The notes under the pieces: generated by a model | Told to the model about the DNA's origin: nothing | What the model saw: only the letters and a program-made list of their open reading frames with translations | Database searches by the model: none | NCBI GenBank assembly: GCA_018823175.1 | Contig: JAHJIY010000042.1 | Span: 41,035 to 105,034, forward strand | DNA length: 64,000 bases | Direction: 5' to 3' | DNA from: Pseudomonadota bacterium | GTDB lineage: Bacteria > Desulfobacterota > Desulfobulbia > Desulfobulbales > JAHJIY01 | Position numbers and translations under genes: made by a program | Part shown: piece by piece, positions 54,718 through 63,866 of the stretch | Numbering within the stretch: the stretch's first letter is position 1 | Layout: every line of letters starts with the position of its first letter

Positions 54718-57102
54718 TCACTGGCCGGATCGTTCCGCCGGTTTGTCTTCCAGTTCCTTGATCCTTTCCTTCAACTCTACCATCTTCAACTCCCGGCCCA
54801 CGAAGAGATGATTCATCCGCTCCAGCTCCGCGTTTGTCGCTTCCAGTTCCGCAGTTCGCTCTTTCACCCGATGTTCCAGTTCTTCGTTTAGTTGCCGGAG
54901 TTTCTCTTCCGCTCTTTTCAGTTCGGTGATGTCCTGATGGGTGCCGACTCGTTTTATTTCGTTTCCGTCTTTGTCGTTGACCCTGAACCAGTGGTTGTGG
55001 ATCCAGCGGATCTCACCGTCCGGCCGGATGATCCGGAAGTCGTGCTCATGTTCCATCTTCCCCGAGGCTGATTCCTCCATGGCTTTATGAAGGATAGGGA
55101 GGTCTTCAGGGTGAAACAGTTTAGCGCCAAGTTCCATTGTCGGTTTCTGTGGTTTGATCCCGAGGATATTGAAAAACTCATCCGACCAGAAGATCTCCCC
55201 GGTTATCAGGTCATGCCACCAGTTCCCGATATGGGCCATATGTTGCGCCTCAAGCAGGAGCCGCTGATTTTCCCGTAACGCCTCCTCCACCTCCCGGCGT
55301 TTCAAACGGGTACGCAGCACGGTGATCCCGAAGGCCAGATCCCCCGCCAGTTCCTCCAGGAGCTTGAACTCATCGCCGGTAACGGCGAATGGCTCGGTGG
55401 AGTAGATAAGAAGAACGCCGAAGACCGTGCCGTGTTCGTCCTTGAGCGGCAAGGCAATGCCGGAACGGTAACCATGAGAAAGGAAGACCTCTCGCCAGGG
55501 GGCCATGAGCGGATCGGTTTGGTAATCATCCACATGGGATGGCTCTCCGGTCCGAATGGCCATCCCGGCGGGCCCCTGACCCCATGCCGAATCGGCGGAC
55601 CATGAGACATGAGCCTGGGCCACATGATCACTGTCATCACCGGCCCAGGCCACCGGCTGGATGGATTTATCCTCGTCATTTTCGGCATACCCCACCCAGG
55701 CCATCCGATACCCGGCCTCGTCACAGATGATCGTGCAGATGTCATTGAGCAGGGCCTGTTCTTCCTCGGCCTTCATCAGGATCTGGTTACAGTCGCTGAT
55801 CGCCTTGAGTTTCCGATTGATCCGGCGGAGAGTATCCTCCAGCTGTCTTTGCTCGGTCACGTCCTGCACCGTGCCGACCCTTTTCACCACTCGACCATCC
55901 GGGGCAGAGACCGCCCGGGCTTCCTCGTGGAGAAAAAGGAGGTCACCGTCGGACCGGAGGACGCGATAATCAATGCTCCATTTCTCCACCCCGTCGCTGA
56001 CCGCCTGTTCGACGGACTTCCTTACTTGATCACGGTCATCGGGGTGGACGGCTTCGATGAAGGTATTGAAGTCAGCTCCAAACTTTTCAGGGTCGATCCC
56101 GAAGATGTGGAAAGTTTCCTCCGACCACTGCAAGGTGTCGGACTCGATGTCCCATTCCCAGCTGCCGAGTTGGGCGATCCGCTGAGCCTCATTTAAAAAA
56201 TTTCGGCTCTCGCGCAGGGCACGGGTTTGCTGTTTTACGGCCCGCCGCAACATGACACTCCAGCCAACGAAAGCGGCCAGTAGAATCATTAAGGCGCCGA
56301 TCAATCCGGCCATCAAACGCCAGTGCTGCATGAGCCAACCACGCTCCGGCACCTTAAGGGCAAGCCATGTTGTGACAATATTGTCGTAGCGGCCGGATAC
56401 TTTGAGGTGCTGCAGGCCGCTGTTGAGTTGATCGATCAATGCCCGGTTGCCCTTGCGGGCGGCAAAACAGAAATCCTGGGGGAAAAGGCCGATCGACGCA
56501 GGCTCAACATTGGTCAGATCATACTCCCGGACCAAACGCAGTCCGGGTTGCTCGGCGGCCAGAAAGGCATCAACCTTGCCTGAACGCAGCAGAAGAAAAC
56601 CTTCCGCCTTCCCTTGGACGATCTGACGGGTAAAATCGGTGCGTTCCGTCAGCATCTCCAGGGCAATATCGTTCTGCTGCAAGGCGACGCGATGTCCGGC
56701 TAATGAGGCAAGATCGATGATCCCAGGCGCGGCGATCTGCCGGAAGATCGCCTGCTTGATATAGCTGTGCGGTTCGGAAAACTCATACTGGCCCAGCCGT
56801 TGCGGGGTCCTGATCATGTTGATCAGGTCGATCCTGCCTTCCTCCAGGGCCGCCACGGCATCGGGCCAGTCCATCGGGATGAAGCGGAAGGTGATCCCGG
56901 CATCCGTGCCGATTTCACGCAGCAGATCCGGGGTGAATCCCTTGATTTGACCGTCCATATCTACGAACTCATATGGCGCATAGTCACGGTCAATGGCCAC
57001 CTTGTAAACGGTATCTCCCATTGCAGCGTTGCCTGGGACCGGGATACCGACCAGAATGGCGATCAAGATGGCTGGAAAGAAACCAGGGAGTTGTTTGTTC
57101 AT
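54718..57102 (-). CDS. SBP_bac_3-PAS-GAF-PAS sensory protein without a kinase domain
   Basis: This 794-residue protein has a signal peptide (about 1-26), a periplasmic solute-binding family 3 domain at about 33-255 (YKVAIDRDYAPYEFVDMDGQIKGFTPDL), one membrane helix at about 262-284, PAS at about 300-420, GAF at about 430-590, PAS at about 600-730, and a coiled coil ending in LFVGRELKMVELKERIKELE. Family 3 domains often bind amino acids. There is no catalytic output. GAGGTG precedes the ATG, which overlaps the stop of a 33-codon ORF. It opens the sensory island. Confidence 0.88.
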   Translation of the reverse strand: MNKQLPGFFPAILIAILVGIPVPGNAAMGDTVYKVAIDRDYAPYEFVDMDGQIKGFTPDLLREIGTDAGITFRFIPMDWPDAVAALEEGRIDLINMIRTPQRLGQYEFSEPHSYIKQAIFRQIAAPGIIDLASLAGHRVALQQNDIALEMLTERTDFTRQIVQGKAEGFLLLRSGKVDAFLAAEQPGLRLVREYDLTNVEPASIGLFPQDFCFAARKGNRALIDQLNSGLQHLKVSGRYDNIVTTWLALKVPERGWLMQHWRLMAGLIGALMILLAAFVGWSVMLRRAVKQQTRALRESRNFLNEAQRIAQLGSWEWDIESDTLQWSEETFHIFGIDPEKFGADFNTFIEAVHPDDRDQVRKSVEQAVSDGVEKWSIDYRVLRSDGDLLFLHEEARAVSAPDGRVVKRVGTVQDVTEQRQLEDTLRRINRKLKAISDCNQILMKAEEEQALLNDICTIICDEAGYRMAWVGYAENDEDKSIQPVAWAGDDSDHVAQAHVSWSADSAWGQGPAGMAIRTGEPSHVDDYQTDPLMAPWREVFLSHGYRSGIALPLKDEHGTVFGVLLIYSTEPFAVTGDEFKLLEELAGDLAFGITVLRTRLKRREVEEALRENQRLLLEAQHMAHIGNWWHDLITGEIFWSDEFFNILGIKPQKPTMELGAKLFHPEDLPILHKAMEESASGKMEHEHDFRIIRPDGEIRWIHNHWFRVNDKDGNEIKRVGTHQDITELKRAEEKLRQLNEELEHRVKERTAELEATNAELERMNHLFVGRELKMVELKERIKELEDKPAERSGQ

Positions 57103-57200
57103 GGATAAATCACCTCGAAACCGGCAAATACGTTCAGTTCCTGCGGCCCGGAGGTGTATGTATCAGAATATTCCAAGGTTGAAACAATTGTTTCGGTCAT
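57099..57200 (-). CDS. 33-codon ORF coupled to the SBP-PAS sensor gene
   Basis: A short frame beginning MTETIVSTLEYSDTYT and ending NVFAGFEVIYP has CCGGAG before its ATG and ends in an ATGA overlap with the sensor gene start. Such an arrangement suggests translational coupling. No family is recognised. The frame extends upstream to 57488 without an ATG that has a ribosome-binding site, so the short version is preferred. Confidence 0.45.
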   Translation of the reverse strand: MTETIVSTLEYSDTYTSGPQELNVFAGFEVIYP

Positions 57201-57609
57201 GATTTTTGCTCCGGTTTCGATTTCTATAAGTAAATTACACAATAAATAACTCTCTACTGTCAAATAGAACTGGAAACAAAACCGGAAACAAGAATATATA
57301 AATAAGAAGGTTTTTTGAAGCCTGGTAGATTGGCTAAATACCTGATTTTCCGTGATGGGAGTTGATTTATTGAAGTTCCCCACGGCAGATGAGCGCAAGA
57401 CTTCGAACCACGGGGAATCTCCGGATGAAAGGTTACTTTCATCAGATTGGCTCACTAACCCCGCGGCAGGTAAGGGAGCTTGCGACACTCCGAGCTACGG
57501 GGAATGCGTCCCGAAGGAAGTGTCCTTGGGGTGCGTTTCATTTTGTATGTTCAGGAGACGGTATGAGGATGTTTTATCGGCGGAGAGATCGGTGGATCAA
57601 GTGGTTTGT
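57201..57609. other. 409-base intergenic region with hairpin repeats
   Basis: It separates the cupin stop from the head of the sensory island and probably contains the island's promoter. Within it lie two related GC-rich imperfect palindromes and a hairpin between them, described separately. ORFs crossing it in other frames follow these repeats and are not called. Confidence 0.5.
57377..57503. repeat. Tandem pair of CCCC...GGGGAAT palindromic repeats
   Basis: Two related imperfect palindromes of about 40-45 bases (57377-57418 and 57459-57503) begin with CCCC-x-CGGCAG and end with ACGGGGAAT. Between them GATGAAAG and CTTTCATC form a perfect 8-bp hairpin (57424-57443). They look like REP-type elements. 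Copies elsewhere cannot be checked here. Confidence 0.5.
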
Positions 57610-57945
57610 TTAATCATAGTGCAGGGCCAGCCAGATGGTTTCGGTTTCGGGATCGGTCCATTCCACTCGGTGTCGCAGGTGAGCCGGCAGATGCAGGTGG
57701 TCACCCGGACCTAATTCCACCGCTTCGCTTGCCCCGGCCAGCAGCAAGCGGGCGCGCCCCTTTAGCAGGATGACCCATTCGTCCTGCTCCTGGTCATACC
57801 ACTCGCCTTCGGGGGTGGCATGGCCTTTTGAGATTATGCGTTCAAGCCTGAAGGCATGACCTTGTGTAATCTTTTCAAACAATTCTGCCGGTAGTTTTTT
57901 TGGCAGATTCGAATAGATATTATCTATGGCGCCGGTCTCTTTCAA
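57610..57945 (-). CDS. Cupin-domain protein
   Basis: This protein of about 111 residues is a small cupin. GEWYDQEQDEWVILLKGRARLL gives the first beta-barrel motif and GPGDHLHLPAHLRHRVEW the second, with metal-binding His and Glu positions. It starts at TTG, 6 bases after the glnS stop, with a weak ribosome-binding site. Its ligand or reaction is unknown. It is probably co-transcribed with glnS. Confidence 0.72.
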   Translation of the reverse strand: MKETGAIDNIYSNLPKKLPAELFEKITQGHAFRLERIISKGHATPEGEWYDQEQDEWVILLKGRARLLLAGASEAVELGPGDHLHLPAHLRHRVEWTDPETETIWLALHYD

Positions 57946-57951
57946 AAATAC

Positions 57952-59640
57952 TCAGCCTTTTTTATTCTCCCTGGCCCAGGAATCGCGCAGAGTGACGGTG
58001 CGATTGAAGATTAAGGCCTCGGGGGTGGAATCTTTGGTCTCTACGCAGAAATATCCCTGTCGCTCGAACTGAAAGCTGTCGCCAGGTTGGGCTGCAGTCA
58101 GAGCTGGTTCCAGTTGGCAGTTGTCGAGGACTTCCAGGGAATGGGGGTTAATGAACTCCTTAAAATCTTTTTCCTTGTCCGCCTCCGGGTTTTCCACCTC
58201 AAAAAGACGGTCGTAGAGTCTGATTTGCGCCTTTACTGCATGGCGGGCTGAAACCCAGTGAATGGTGCCTTTAACCTTGCGGCCGTCCGGGGCGTTGCCG
58301 CCTTTGGTTGCCGGATCGTAGGTGCAGTGAATGGCGGTGATCGCGCCGGACTTCGCATCCTTTTCAAAACTTTGGCAGGTAATAAAATATCCGTAGCGGA
58401 GGCGGACTTCGCGTCCTGGTCCCAGGCGGAAGAATTTATTGGGCGGTTCTTCCATGAAATCGGTCTGCTCAATATAGAGCTCGCGGGAAAAGGGAACCAG
58501 CCGACTGCCCATCTCCGGATTCTGGGGATGGTTCTGGGCCTCCAATTCTTCGGTCTGGTCTTCCGGATAATTATCAATGATCACTTTCAGGGGATCTAAC
58601 ACCCCCATCACCCGGGGGGCGATTTCATTGAGGTCATCCCGGATCGCGTTTTCAAGGATACCCATATCGATGCGGGAATTACGTTTGCCCACCCCGATCT
58701 GCTCGCAGAAGTTGCGGATTGAGGCCGGCGTATATCCCCGACGCCGGAGACCGGAGACGGTCAGCATCCGCGGGTCGTCCCAGCCCGAGACCAGCTTGTC
58801 GTTTACCAGCTGCATGAGTTTGCGTTTGCTCATTACGGTAAAATCCAGATTGAGGCGGGCGAACTCGATCTGTTGGGGATGATGTTCGGTTTGGAGGGTG
58901 TCGAGGACCCAGTCATATAAAGGGCGGTGATCTTCAAACTCAAGGGTGCAGATCGAGTGGGTGATGGCCTCAATCGCGTCCGACAGGCAGTGGGCGAAGT
59001 CATACATCGGATAAATGCACCACTGGCCGCCGGTCCGGTGGTGGTCGGCGTGCATGATCCGGTAGATCACCGGGTCGCGCATGTTCAGATTGCCCGAGGT
59101 CATATCGATCTTGGCCCGCAGGACATGGGCGCCATTGCCGAACTCGCCGGCCCGCATTTTTGCGAAAAGTTCAAGGTTCTCTTCAACCGATCGGTTGCGG
59201 TATGGACTCTCCTGGCCCGGTTCGGTCAGGGTGCCGCGCTGTTGTCTGATCTCATCGGCTGAAAGGCTGCAAACAAAGGCCTTGTCCATTTTAATCAGTT
59301 GCACCGCAAAATCGTAGAGTTGCCCAAAATAGCCGGAGGCGTAAAAAATATTTTCCCCCCAGTCAAAACCGAGCCATTTCACGTCTTCCTTGATCGAATC
59401 GATATACTCGGTTTCTTCCTTGCTCGGGTTGGTATCATCAAAGCGCAGATGGCAGGCGCCGTTATAATCCTTGGCGATCCCGAAATTAAGGCAGATTGAC
59501 TTGGCGTGGCCGATGTGCAGATAGCCGTTGGGCTCCGGCGGAAAACGGGTGACGACCCGACCGTTGTTCTTGTTGATCTTCAGGTCTTCATCAATGATGT
59601 TGCGGATGAAGTTTGTGGGGGTGTTTTCTTGTTCGTTCAT
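57952..59640 (-). CDS. glnS: Glutamine-tRNA ligase
   Basis: This 562-residue class I synthetase charges tRNA-Gln. It has [20 protein letters not shown] (the HIGH motif), the FDDTNPSKE segment, and the KMSKS counterpart [11 protein letters not shown], followed by the typical C-terminal beta-barrel anticodon-binding domain. The length is close to the E. coli enzyme. The ATG at 59640 is preferred over GTG at 59655. GlnRS has a patchy distribution and was probably acquired from eukaryotes early in bacterial history. It lies directly downstream of gltX. Confidence 0.95.
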   Translation of the reverse strand: MNEQENTPTNFIRNIIDEDLKINKNNGRVVTRFPPEPNGYLHIGHAKSICLNFGIAKDYNGACHLRFDDTNPSKEETEYIDSIKEDVKWLGFDWGENIFYASGYFGQLYDFAVQLIKMDKAFVCSLSADEIRQQRGTLTEPGQESPYRNRSVEENLELFAKMRAGEFGNGAHVLRAKIDMTSGNLNMRDPVIYRIMHADHHRTGGQWCIYPMYDFAHCLSDAIEAITHSICTLEFEDHRPLYDWVLDTLQTEHHPQQIEFARLNLDFTVMSKRKLMQLVNDKLVSGWDDPRMLTVSGLRRRGYTPASIRNFCEQIGVGKRNSRIDMGILENAIRDDLNEIAPRVMGVLDPLKVIIDNYPEDQTEELEAQNHPQNPEMGSRLVPFSRELYIEQTDFMEEPPNKFFRLGPGREVRLRYGYFITCQSFEKDAKSGAITAIHCTYDPATKGGNAPDGRKVKGTIHWVSARHAVKAQIRLYDRLFEVENPEADKEKDFKEFINPHSLEVLDNCQLEPALTAAQPGDSFQFERQGYFCVETKDSTPEALIFNRTVTLRDSWARENKKG

Positions 59641-59759
59641 AATATTATTTCTCACAAGAGTATACCAGCTCTTCTCTAAGGTACTGGTGAACCATTGCAG
59701 GCTGAGTTTTACCCAGGTTGACGCCTCTGGGATTAATTGTTCCGTGGTTTACGCGCCAA

Positions 59760-61238
59760 TTAATAAAGTTTTGCCACATCCTTAAGTCTTGCCACTACCC
59801 GATCTTTGCCGATGGCCATCAAGGCGTCATACATGCTCGGCCCGGCCAGGCAGCCGGTCACTACGGTCCGCATGCCGTTGATAATCACGCCCGGTTTCAG
59901 TTCCAGTTCTTCTGCCAGTTTTTTGGCCTCGGTCTCGGCATTTTCCTGGTTAAAGTCGGTCAGCGCTTCATAACGGGCGGCCAGCATCGGCAACCACTCC
60001 TTTAACCCCTCATGTTTCAACAGATTTTTATCGACTGCTCTTTTTTCCGGCTCAAAATCATCGGCAAAATAGGCCCGGCCGGTGGTGGCGAAATCCTTTA
60101 AGGTATGGAAGCGTTCCCGGACCAGATCAAGGGTTGAGAGAAACCATTGTTTTTTGTCGCCGTCATAGCTTTCGTCCCACAAACCATCGGCGATAAATTC
60201 CTCTTTGACCAGGGCGCCGATTTCTTCGATCGGCATTTTCTGCAGATACTGGGCGTTGATATTGATCGCTTTCGGGTCGGTGAAAAATTTGGGATCGTCC
60301 TTCTGGAAGTTGAAGATGGAATTGGACTTGTTGATCCGCTCAAGGGTGAATATCTCGATCAGTTCTTCGGGTGAAAAGATCTCCCGGTCATCGCCTGGCG
60401 ACCAGCCTAACAGGACAAGAAAATTGACCAGGGCCCACGGGATGAAACCGTGTTGCTGGTAAAAATGCACCGCAACTATTTCGCCGTGACTGCGTTTGGA
60501 GATCTTGGCCTTTTTCAGGTCCAGGGTGAGCGGCATGTGGGCAAAGACCGGCACCGGTGCGCCCAGGGCCTCGTAGAGCAGGACCTGTTTGATCGTGTTG
60601 GTCATGTGGTCCTGGCCGCGGATAATATGGCTGATCCGGTCGCGGATATCATCAACCACATTACATAAAAGGTAAAGGGGTTTGCCGTTGGAGCGCACGA
60701 TGACAAAATCATCAATCTCACGGTAGGCCTGTTCAATGCGGCCCAGGACCTTGTCGTCGTAGCCGACCGCACCCTCTCTGGCCGGCACTTTGAAGCGCAC
60801 GACATAAGGAATATGGTCATTTTCTTTCTGGGCGATTTCGTCGGCGGAAAGATTGCGGCAGGTGCCGTCGTATCCAACCTGTGATTTTTTGGCGGCCATC
60901 GCCGCTTCCCTTTTGGCGTCGAGATCTTCTTTGGTGCAGAAACATTTATAGGCGTGACCTTCGGACACGAGACGGTGGGCTGCGGCCACATGTTCTTCGG
61001 CAAATTCGGTCTGGAAGTAGGGACCTTCATCCCAGTCGATACCAAGCCATTTCAGGCCGTCCAGAATGCCGTCGATCGATTCCTGGGTGGAGCGGTCGGC
61101 ATCGGTGTCTTCAATCCTTAAGATTAGTTTGCCGTTATGTTTTTTGGCGAACAGCCAGTTGCAAATCGCGGTCCTGGCCCCGCCGATGTGGAGGTAGCCG
61201 GTAGGGCTGGGGGGGAATCTCACTCGTACTTCTGACAT
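59760..61238 (-). CDS. gltX: Glutamate-tRNA ligase
   Basis: This 492-residue class I synthetase charges tRNA-Glu. It has PPSPTGYLHIGGARTAICNWLF (HIGH motif), RIEDTDADR, and KISKRSHGE (KMSKS motif), followed by the alpha-helical anticodon-binding domain. AGGAGAACAAG precedes the ATG. With a GlnRS encoded next door it may be a discriminating enzyme. A gap of about 120 bases separates it from glnS, so both probably share one transcript. Confidence 0.96.
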   Translation of the reverse strand: MSEVRVRFPPSPTGYLHIGGARTAICNWLFAKKHNGKLILRIEDTDADRSTQESIDGILDGLKWLGIDWDEGPYFQTEFAEEHVAAAHRLVSEGHAYKCFCTKEDLDAKREAAMAAKKSQVGYDGTCRNLSADEIAQKENDHIPYVVRFKVPAREGAVGYDDKVLGRIEQAYREIDDFVIVRSNGKPLYLLCNVVDDIRDRISHIIRGQDHMTNTIKQVLLYEALGAPVPVFAHMPLTLDLKKAKISKRSHGEIVAVHFYQQHGFIPWALVNFLVLLGWSPGDDREIFSPEELIEIFTLERINKSNSIFNFQKDDPKFFTDPKAININAQYLQKMPIEEIGALVKEEFIADGLWDESYDGDKKQWFLSTLDLVRERFHTLKDFATTGRAYFADDFEPEKRAVDKNLLKHEGLKEWLPMLAARYEALTDFNQENAETEAKKLAEELELKPGVIINGMRTVVTGCLAGPSMYDALMAIGKDRVVARLKDVAKLY

Positions 61239-61413
61239 CTTGTTCTCCTGTATTGATAGCCTTTTTAGTACGGCTCAACTGTGTTTAAACCACAGTGGCC
61301 TGAAGACCCAAAGGTTTTTTCTTATTATGAAGATGTCCGTTATATAATTTTTTTATCTGATAATCAATGATGATCAGATAAAAACGGGGTTGGCGAGACA
61401 AATAATCGAGGGG

Positions 61414-62490
61414 TTAGAGGTTAAGGGGCGAGAGAAGTTGTGCCTCGATGCGGCATTTGACGGTCTCCGGCGGTTCGTGTTCCAGGGCCAGGCTTAATTT
61501 ATTAAGCTTCTCGGCCCGTTCAAGGTTCTGAGCCCGGCATGTTTTCCGGGCCTGGTCAATTTTGGCCCAGTCCGGGGTGGAAAGGAAATCATTGAATGAC
61601 TCAATGATTTCAGGGGCCAGGACCTTGCGCAGGCCGTCAAGAAAACCGACATAAAAGGCCAGGGAGGTCTCCTTTTGTTCGGAGATGATATGACCAAGCA
61701 TTCCTTTGGGGTGGGTGTCGGCCAGCATGTCTTTGATTGTCCGGGCCAGAAATTCAATAGCCGAACCTGGAAAGGCGCGGATTATTATCTTTAAAGTTGC
61801 GCTGTCCAGGGTCGTTTCGTGCATTTCACCGATTTCGTGGTGGATAAAGGTCGGGATCTCCTGGTCGACAATCCGGTCAAGGTTTTCCTGAAAGAGTTTT
61901 CGGTTTAGTTTGTCATCAGTCATTACTCCGTATAGAGCAAGGGCGTGTTGTAAAGGGGCCCGGCTTGATGAACGGATTTCCTGAATCTGGTCCCAGAAAA
62001 AGAAGCGGAGAGAATTGCGTCTTATGTAGATAATGCCGTCCTGCAGCATGGCAAAAGGACTGGCCAGTTCTCTGGCCATCTCCCGGCCCAGGATAAAAAC
62101 CGGGCAGCCGTCGATGATTTTGCTTTCAATTTTCTCGGCCAGGAAAAAAATAGATTTCAGTGAGCGGCCATAACCGGCCCCATAGATCAGACTGGTGTCG
62201 GTGAGATGCCCGTTGATCAGGGCAACGTCGTATGGGTCGCTATTTTGATTGTTGAAAGATGGTTCCTGAAAATTATCTGAGGCAATGCTTTGCCAGTAAT
62301 TTTCCTTTGCCTCGATCCAGTCCAGGAGTGTCGGGGAGTCTGGTTCATCCCATGGTTCCAGTAAATTTTCCCATTTATAATGATTGCGCAGTTTCAAGAC
62401 CAAAGTGCAGATTGAATAGATCCCATTGTCTCTGGCGTCGGAGATGTCGCAGTTGTGCTGAGTGGTAATCTGGAGGTTTTTGACTTGCAT
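61414..62490 (-). CDS. Conserved hypothetical protein
   Basis: This 358-residue soluble protein has no signal peptide or membrane helix. A central FIHHEIGEMHE segment resembles a metal-binding His/Glu motif, and the C-terminal third is helical and charged. AGGAAAG precedes the ATG. It is on the same strand as gltX but 175 bases upstream of it. I could not assign a family with certainty. Confidence 0.7.
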   Translation of the reverse strand: MQVKNLQITTQHNCDISDARDNGIYSICTLVLKLRNHYKWENLLEPWDEPDSPTLLDWIEAKENYWQSIASDNFQEPSFNNQNSDPYDVALINGHLTDTSLIYGAGYGRSLKSIFFLAEKIESKIIDGCPVFILGREMARELASPFAMLQDGIIYIRRNSLRFFFWDQIQEIRSSSRAPLQHALALYGVMTDDKLNRKLFQENLDRIVDQEIPTFIHHEIGEMHETTLDSATLKIIIRAFPGSAIEFLARTIKDMLADTHPKGMLGHIISEQKETSLAFYVGFLDGLRKVLAPEIIESFNDFLSTPDWAKIDQARKTCRAQNLERAEKLNKLSLALEHEPPETVKCRIEAQLLSPLNL

Positions 62491-62635
62491 ATCTTTCCTA
62501 ACCTGTCATGTAAGTATCCGGTAATCTTGGAAAAATTATAACTAAATTATTTTCGGGAAGCGTAATTTTTTGCTTTACTTGGTGATAGTTGGTTGTGCTA
62601 CAATTTATTATAGCATTAAAGTCAGGAGGGAGAAA

Positions 62636-62968
62636 ATGATTGTTGATCCGGCGAATGTGGTGAATGTTCCGGCTAATAACAAGGAACAGCGCCCAGCCAA
62701 TGTTGAGAAAAATATAGATCAGGGTCAAAAAGCCGTTCCGGCCAAAAGCCAGCTAACTGTAGTCGGCCCTGATGTGATTGCTGAAATTTCGGCTGCCGGC
62801 CTTGAAACGGCTAATGCGGTAAAAGAACCGGAAAGGATTGCCGAGCAGAACGAAATAAGAGATGATCTGAATCAGGATATTTTGGGGAAAACTCATGTCG
62901 GTCGCCGATATCGTGAGCATCAGGAGTTTAGAGAGCAAATGAAACGAGGGGTTGATGTGATAGTTTGA
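62636..62968 (+). CDS. Small hydrophilic hypothetical protein
   Basis: This 110-residue protein is highly charged, with no Cys and no membrane segment, and is predicted to be largely disordered. A strong ribosome-binding site (GGAGGGAGAAA) precedes the ATG at 62636; the longer frame to 62570 lacks one. The N-terminus MIVDPANVVNVPANNKEQ has a repetitive feel. No domain is recognised. A terminator follows 70 bases downstream. Confidence 0.6.
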   Translation: MIVDPANVVNVPANNKEQRPANVEKNIDQGQKAVPAKSQLTVVGPDVIAEISAAGLETANAVKEPERIAEQNEIRDDLNQDILGKTHVGRRYREHQEFREQMKRGVDVIV

Positions 62969-63037
62969 GGGTCGAGGAGGGAACTCCGCAAGGTTTGGGA
63001 GAAAGGTTGTTTCCCCCGCAATCTTTTCTTCCCAGGA

Positions 63038-63073
63038 AGAGAGTCGTGCCAACGGGCAGGCTCTCTTTTTTTT
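63038..63073 (+). terminator. Rho-independent terminator after the small hydrophilic gene
   Basis: AGAGAG and CTCTCT (63038-63043 and 63061-63066) form the stem base, with TGCC and GGCA continuing it around AACG, followed by a long T run. It ends the transcript of the 110-residue protein gene. Confidence 0.8.
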
Positions 63074-63102
63074 AGTTTTGGGAATGGGCGGTTTAAATCT
63101 GT

Positions 63103-63321
63103 CCTGAATCCGTGAGCGTTCGAGAGCGGCGTAGATGCAAGGCGACGACGATGTTGATAATACTTGGGTATATCAACGAGTTGTCAACACAGCAGATGCG
63201 CCGCTCTCGTGCGCCCCGTTGGGCGGCGGGTGAATATCTAGCCCCGCGGCTGAACAAGTATTTTTAACGCAACTACAACAACCTGATCTGATAAACAGCT
63301 CAAAGCCGTCACGGATTCAGG
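63103..63321. repeat. Nested palindromic intergenic element (MITE-like)
   Basis: CCTGAATCCGTGA (63103-63115) is perfectly complementary to TCACGGATTCAGG (63309-63321). Inside it, CGAGAGCGGCG (63121-63131) pairs with CGCCGCTCTCG (63199-63209), and GTTGATA pairs with TATCAAC in the middle. The 219-base unit could fold into a long structured RNA or be a non-autonomous mobile element. No ORF is contained. Confidence 0.65.
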
Positions 63322-63414
63322 TATGTGGACTAATTTTACCCTCTTGCTTACCTGATTATTGAGTGTAATAAAGATATATCATTAATGTTATTTGCCAAAA
63401 CAAGGAGTGAGGAT

Positions 63415-63810
63415 ATGGAAGCTGAATTTTTAAAATGGGATGAGTCATTTCAGGTTGGGGTCGCGGAGATCGATGCGCAGCATAAAAAACTTTTCGCAAT
63501 CATAAACAGTCTGCAAGAGGCGGTCGCCAAAGAAGACGTCCCGGCGAATGTTGTCGGGGATATTTTGTTCAACATGGCCAGTTATGCCAGTGAGCACTTT
63601 CGGAGCGAACAGGTGTATCTGGAAAAGCACCCTGATTTTAAAGATCATTTGCTGGAACATTGGGATTTCACTAAAAAATGCATGGGGTTGTCTCTATCAT
63701 TCCGGAAGCAATCTGCCGTTTCGCAAGAAGCGCTGAATTTTCTGACCGTTTGGTTGCGTGAGCATGTGTTGGAAAAAGATATTCGCTTTTTTAAGGAATT
63801 GAAGGGGTAA
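63415..63810 (+). CDS. Bacteriohemerythrin
   Basis: This 131-residue protein has the hemerythrin four-helix fold with DESFQVGVAEIDAQHKKLFAIIN, ASEHFRSEQVYLEKHPDFKDHLLEHWDF and LREHVLEKDIRFFKEL. Together these give the H, H, E, H, H and D ligands of an O2-binding diiron site. It probably buffers or carries O2 in an anaerobe or microaerophile. The ATG at 63415 has AAGGAGTGAGG upstream; the longer frame to 63385 is unlikely. Confidence 0.93.
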   Translation: MEAEFLKWDESFQVGVAEIDAQHKKLFAIINSLQEAVAKEDVPANVVGDILFNMASYASEHFRSEQVYLEKHPDFKDHLLEHWDFTKKCMGLSLSFRKQSAVSQEALNFLTVWLREHVLEKDIRFFKELKG

Positions 63811-63866
63811 AGGAAGATGGCAAAGTTGATTTTATTAAGGTCGTGGCGTTGTTTTTAGTTAGTGCC

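Larger units (their letters stand above)
62969..63414. other. 446-base intergenic region with terminator and palindromic element
   Basis: No gene is called. It holds the terminator at 63038-63073, a nested inverted-repeat element at 63103-63321, and the leader of the hemerythrin gene with AAGGAGTGAGG near its end. The interior hairpins argue against coding. Confidence 0.6.

Noticed and set aside
57352..57714. 120-codon plus-strand ORF
   Set aside because: It is made up of the palindromic repeats and the antisense of the cupin gene.
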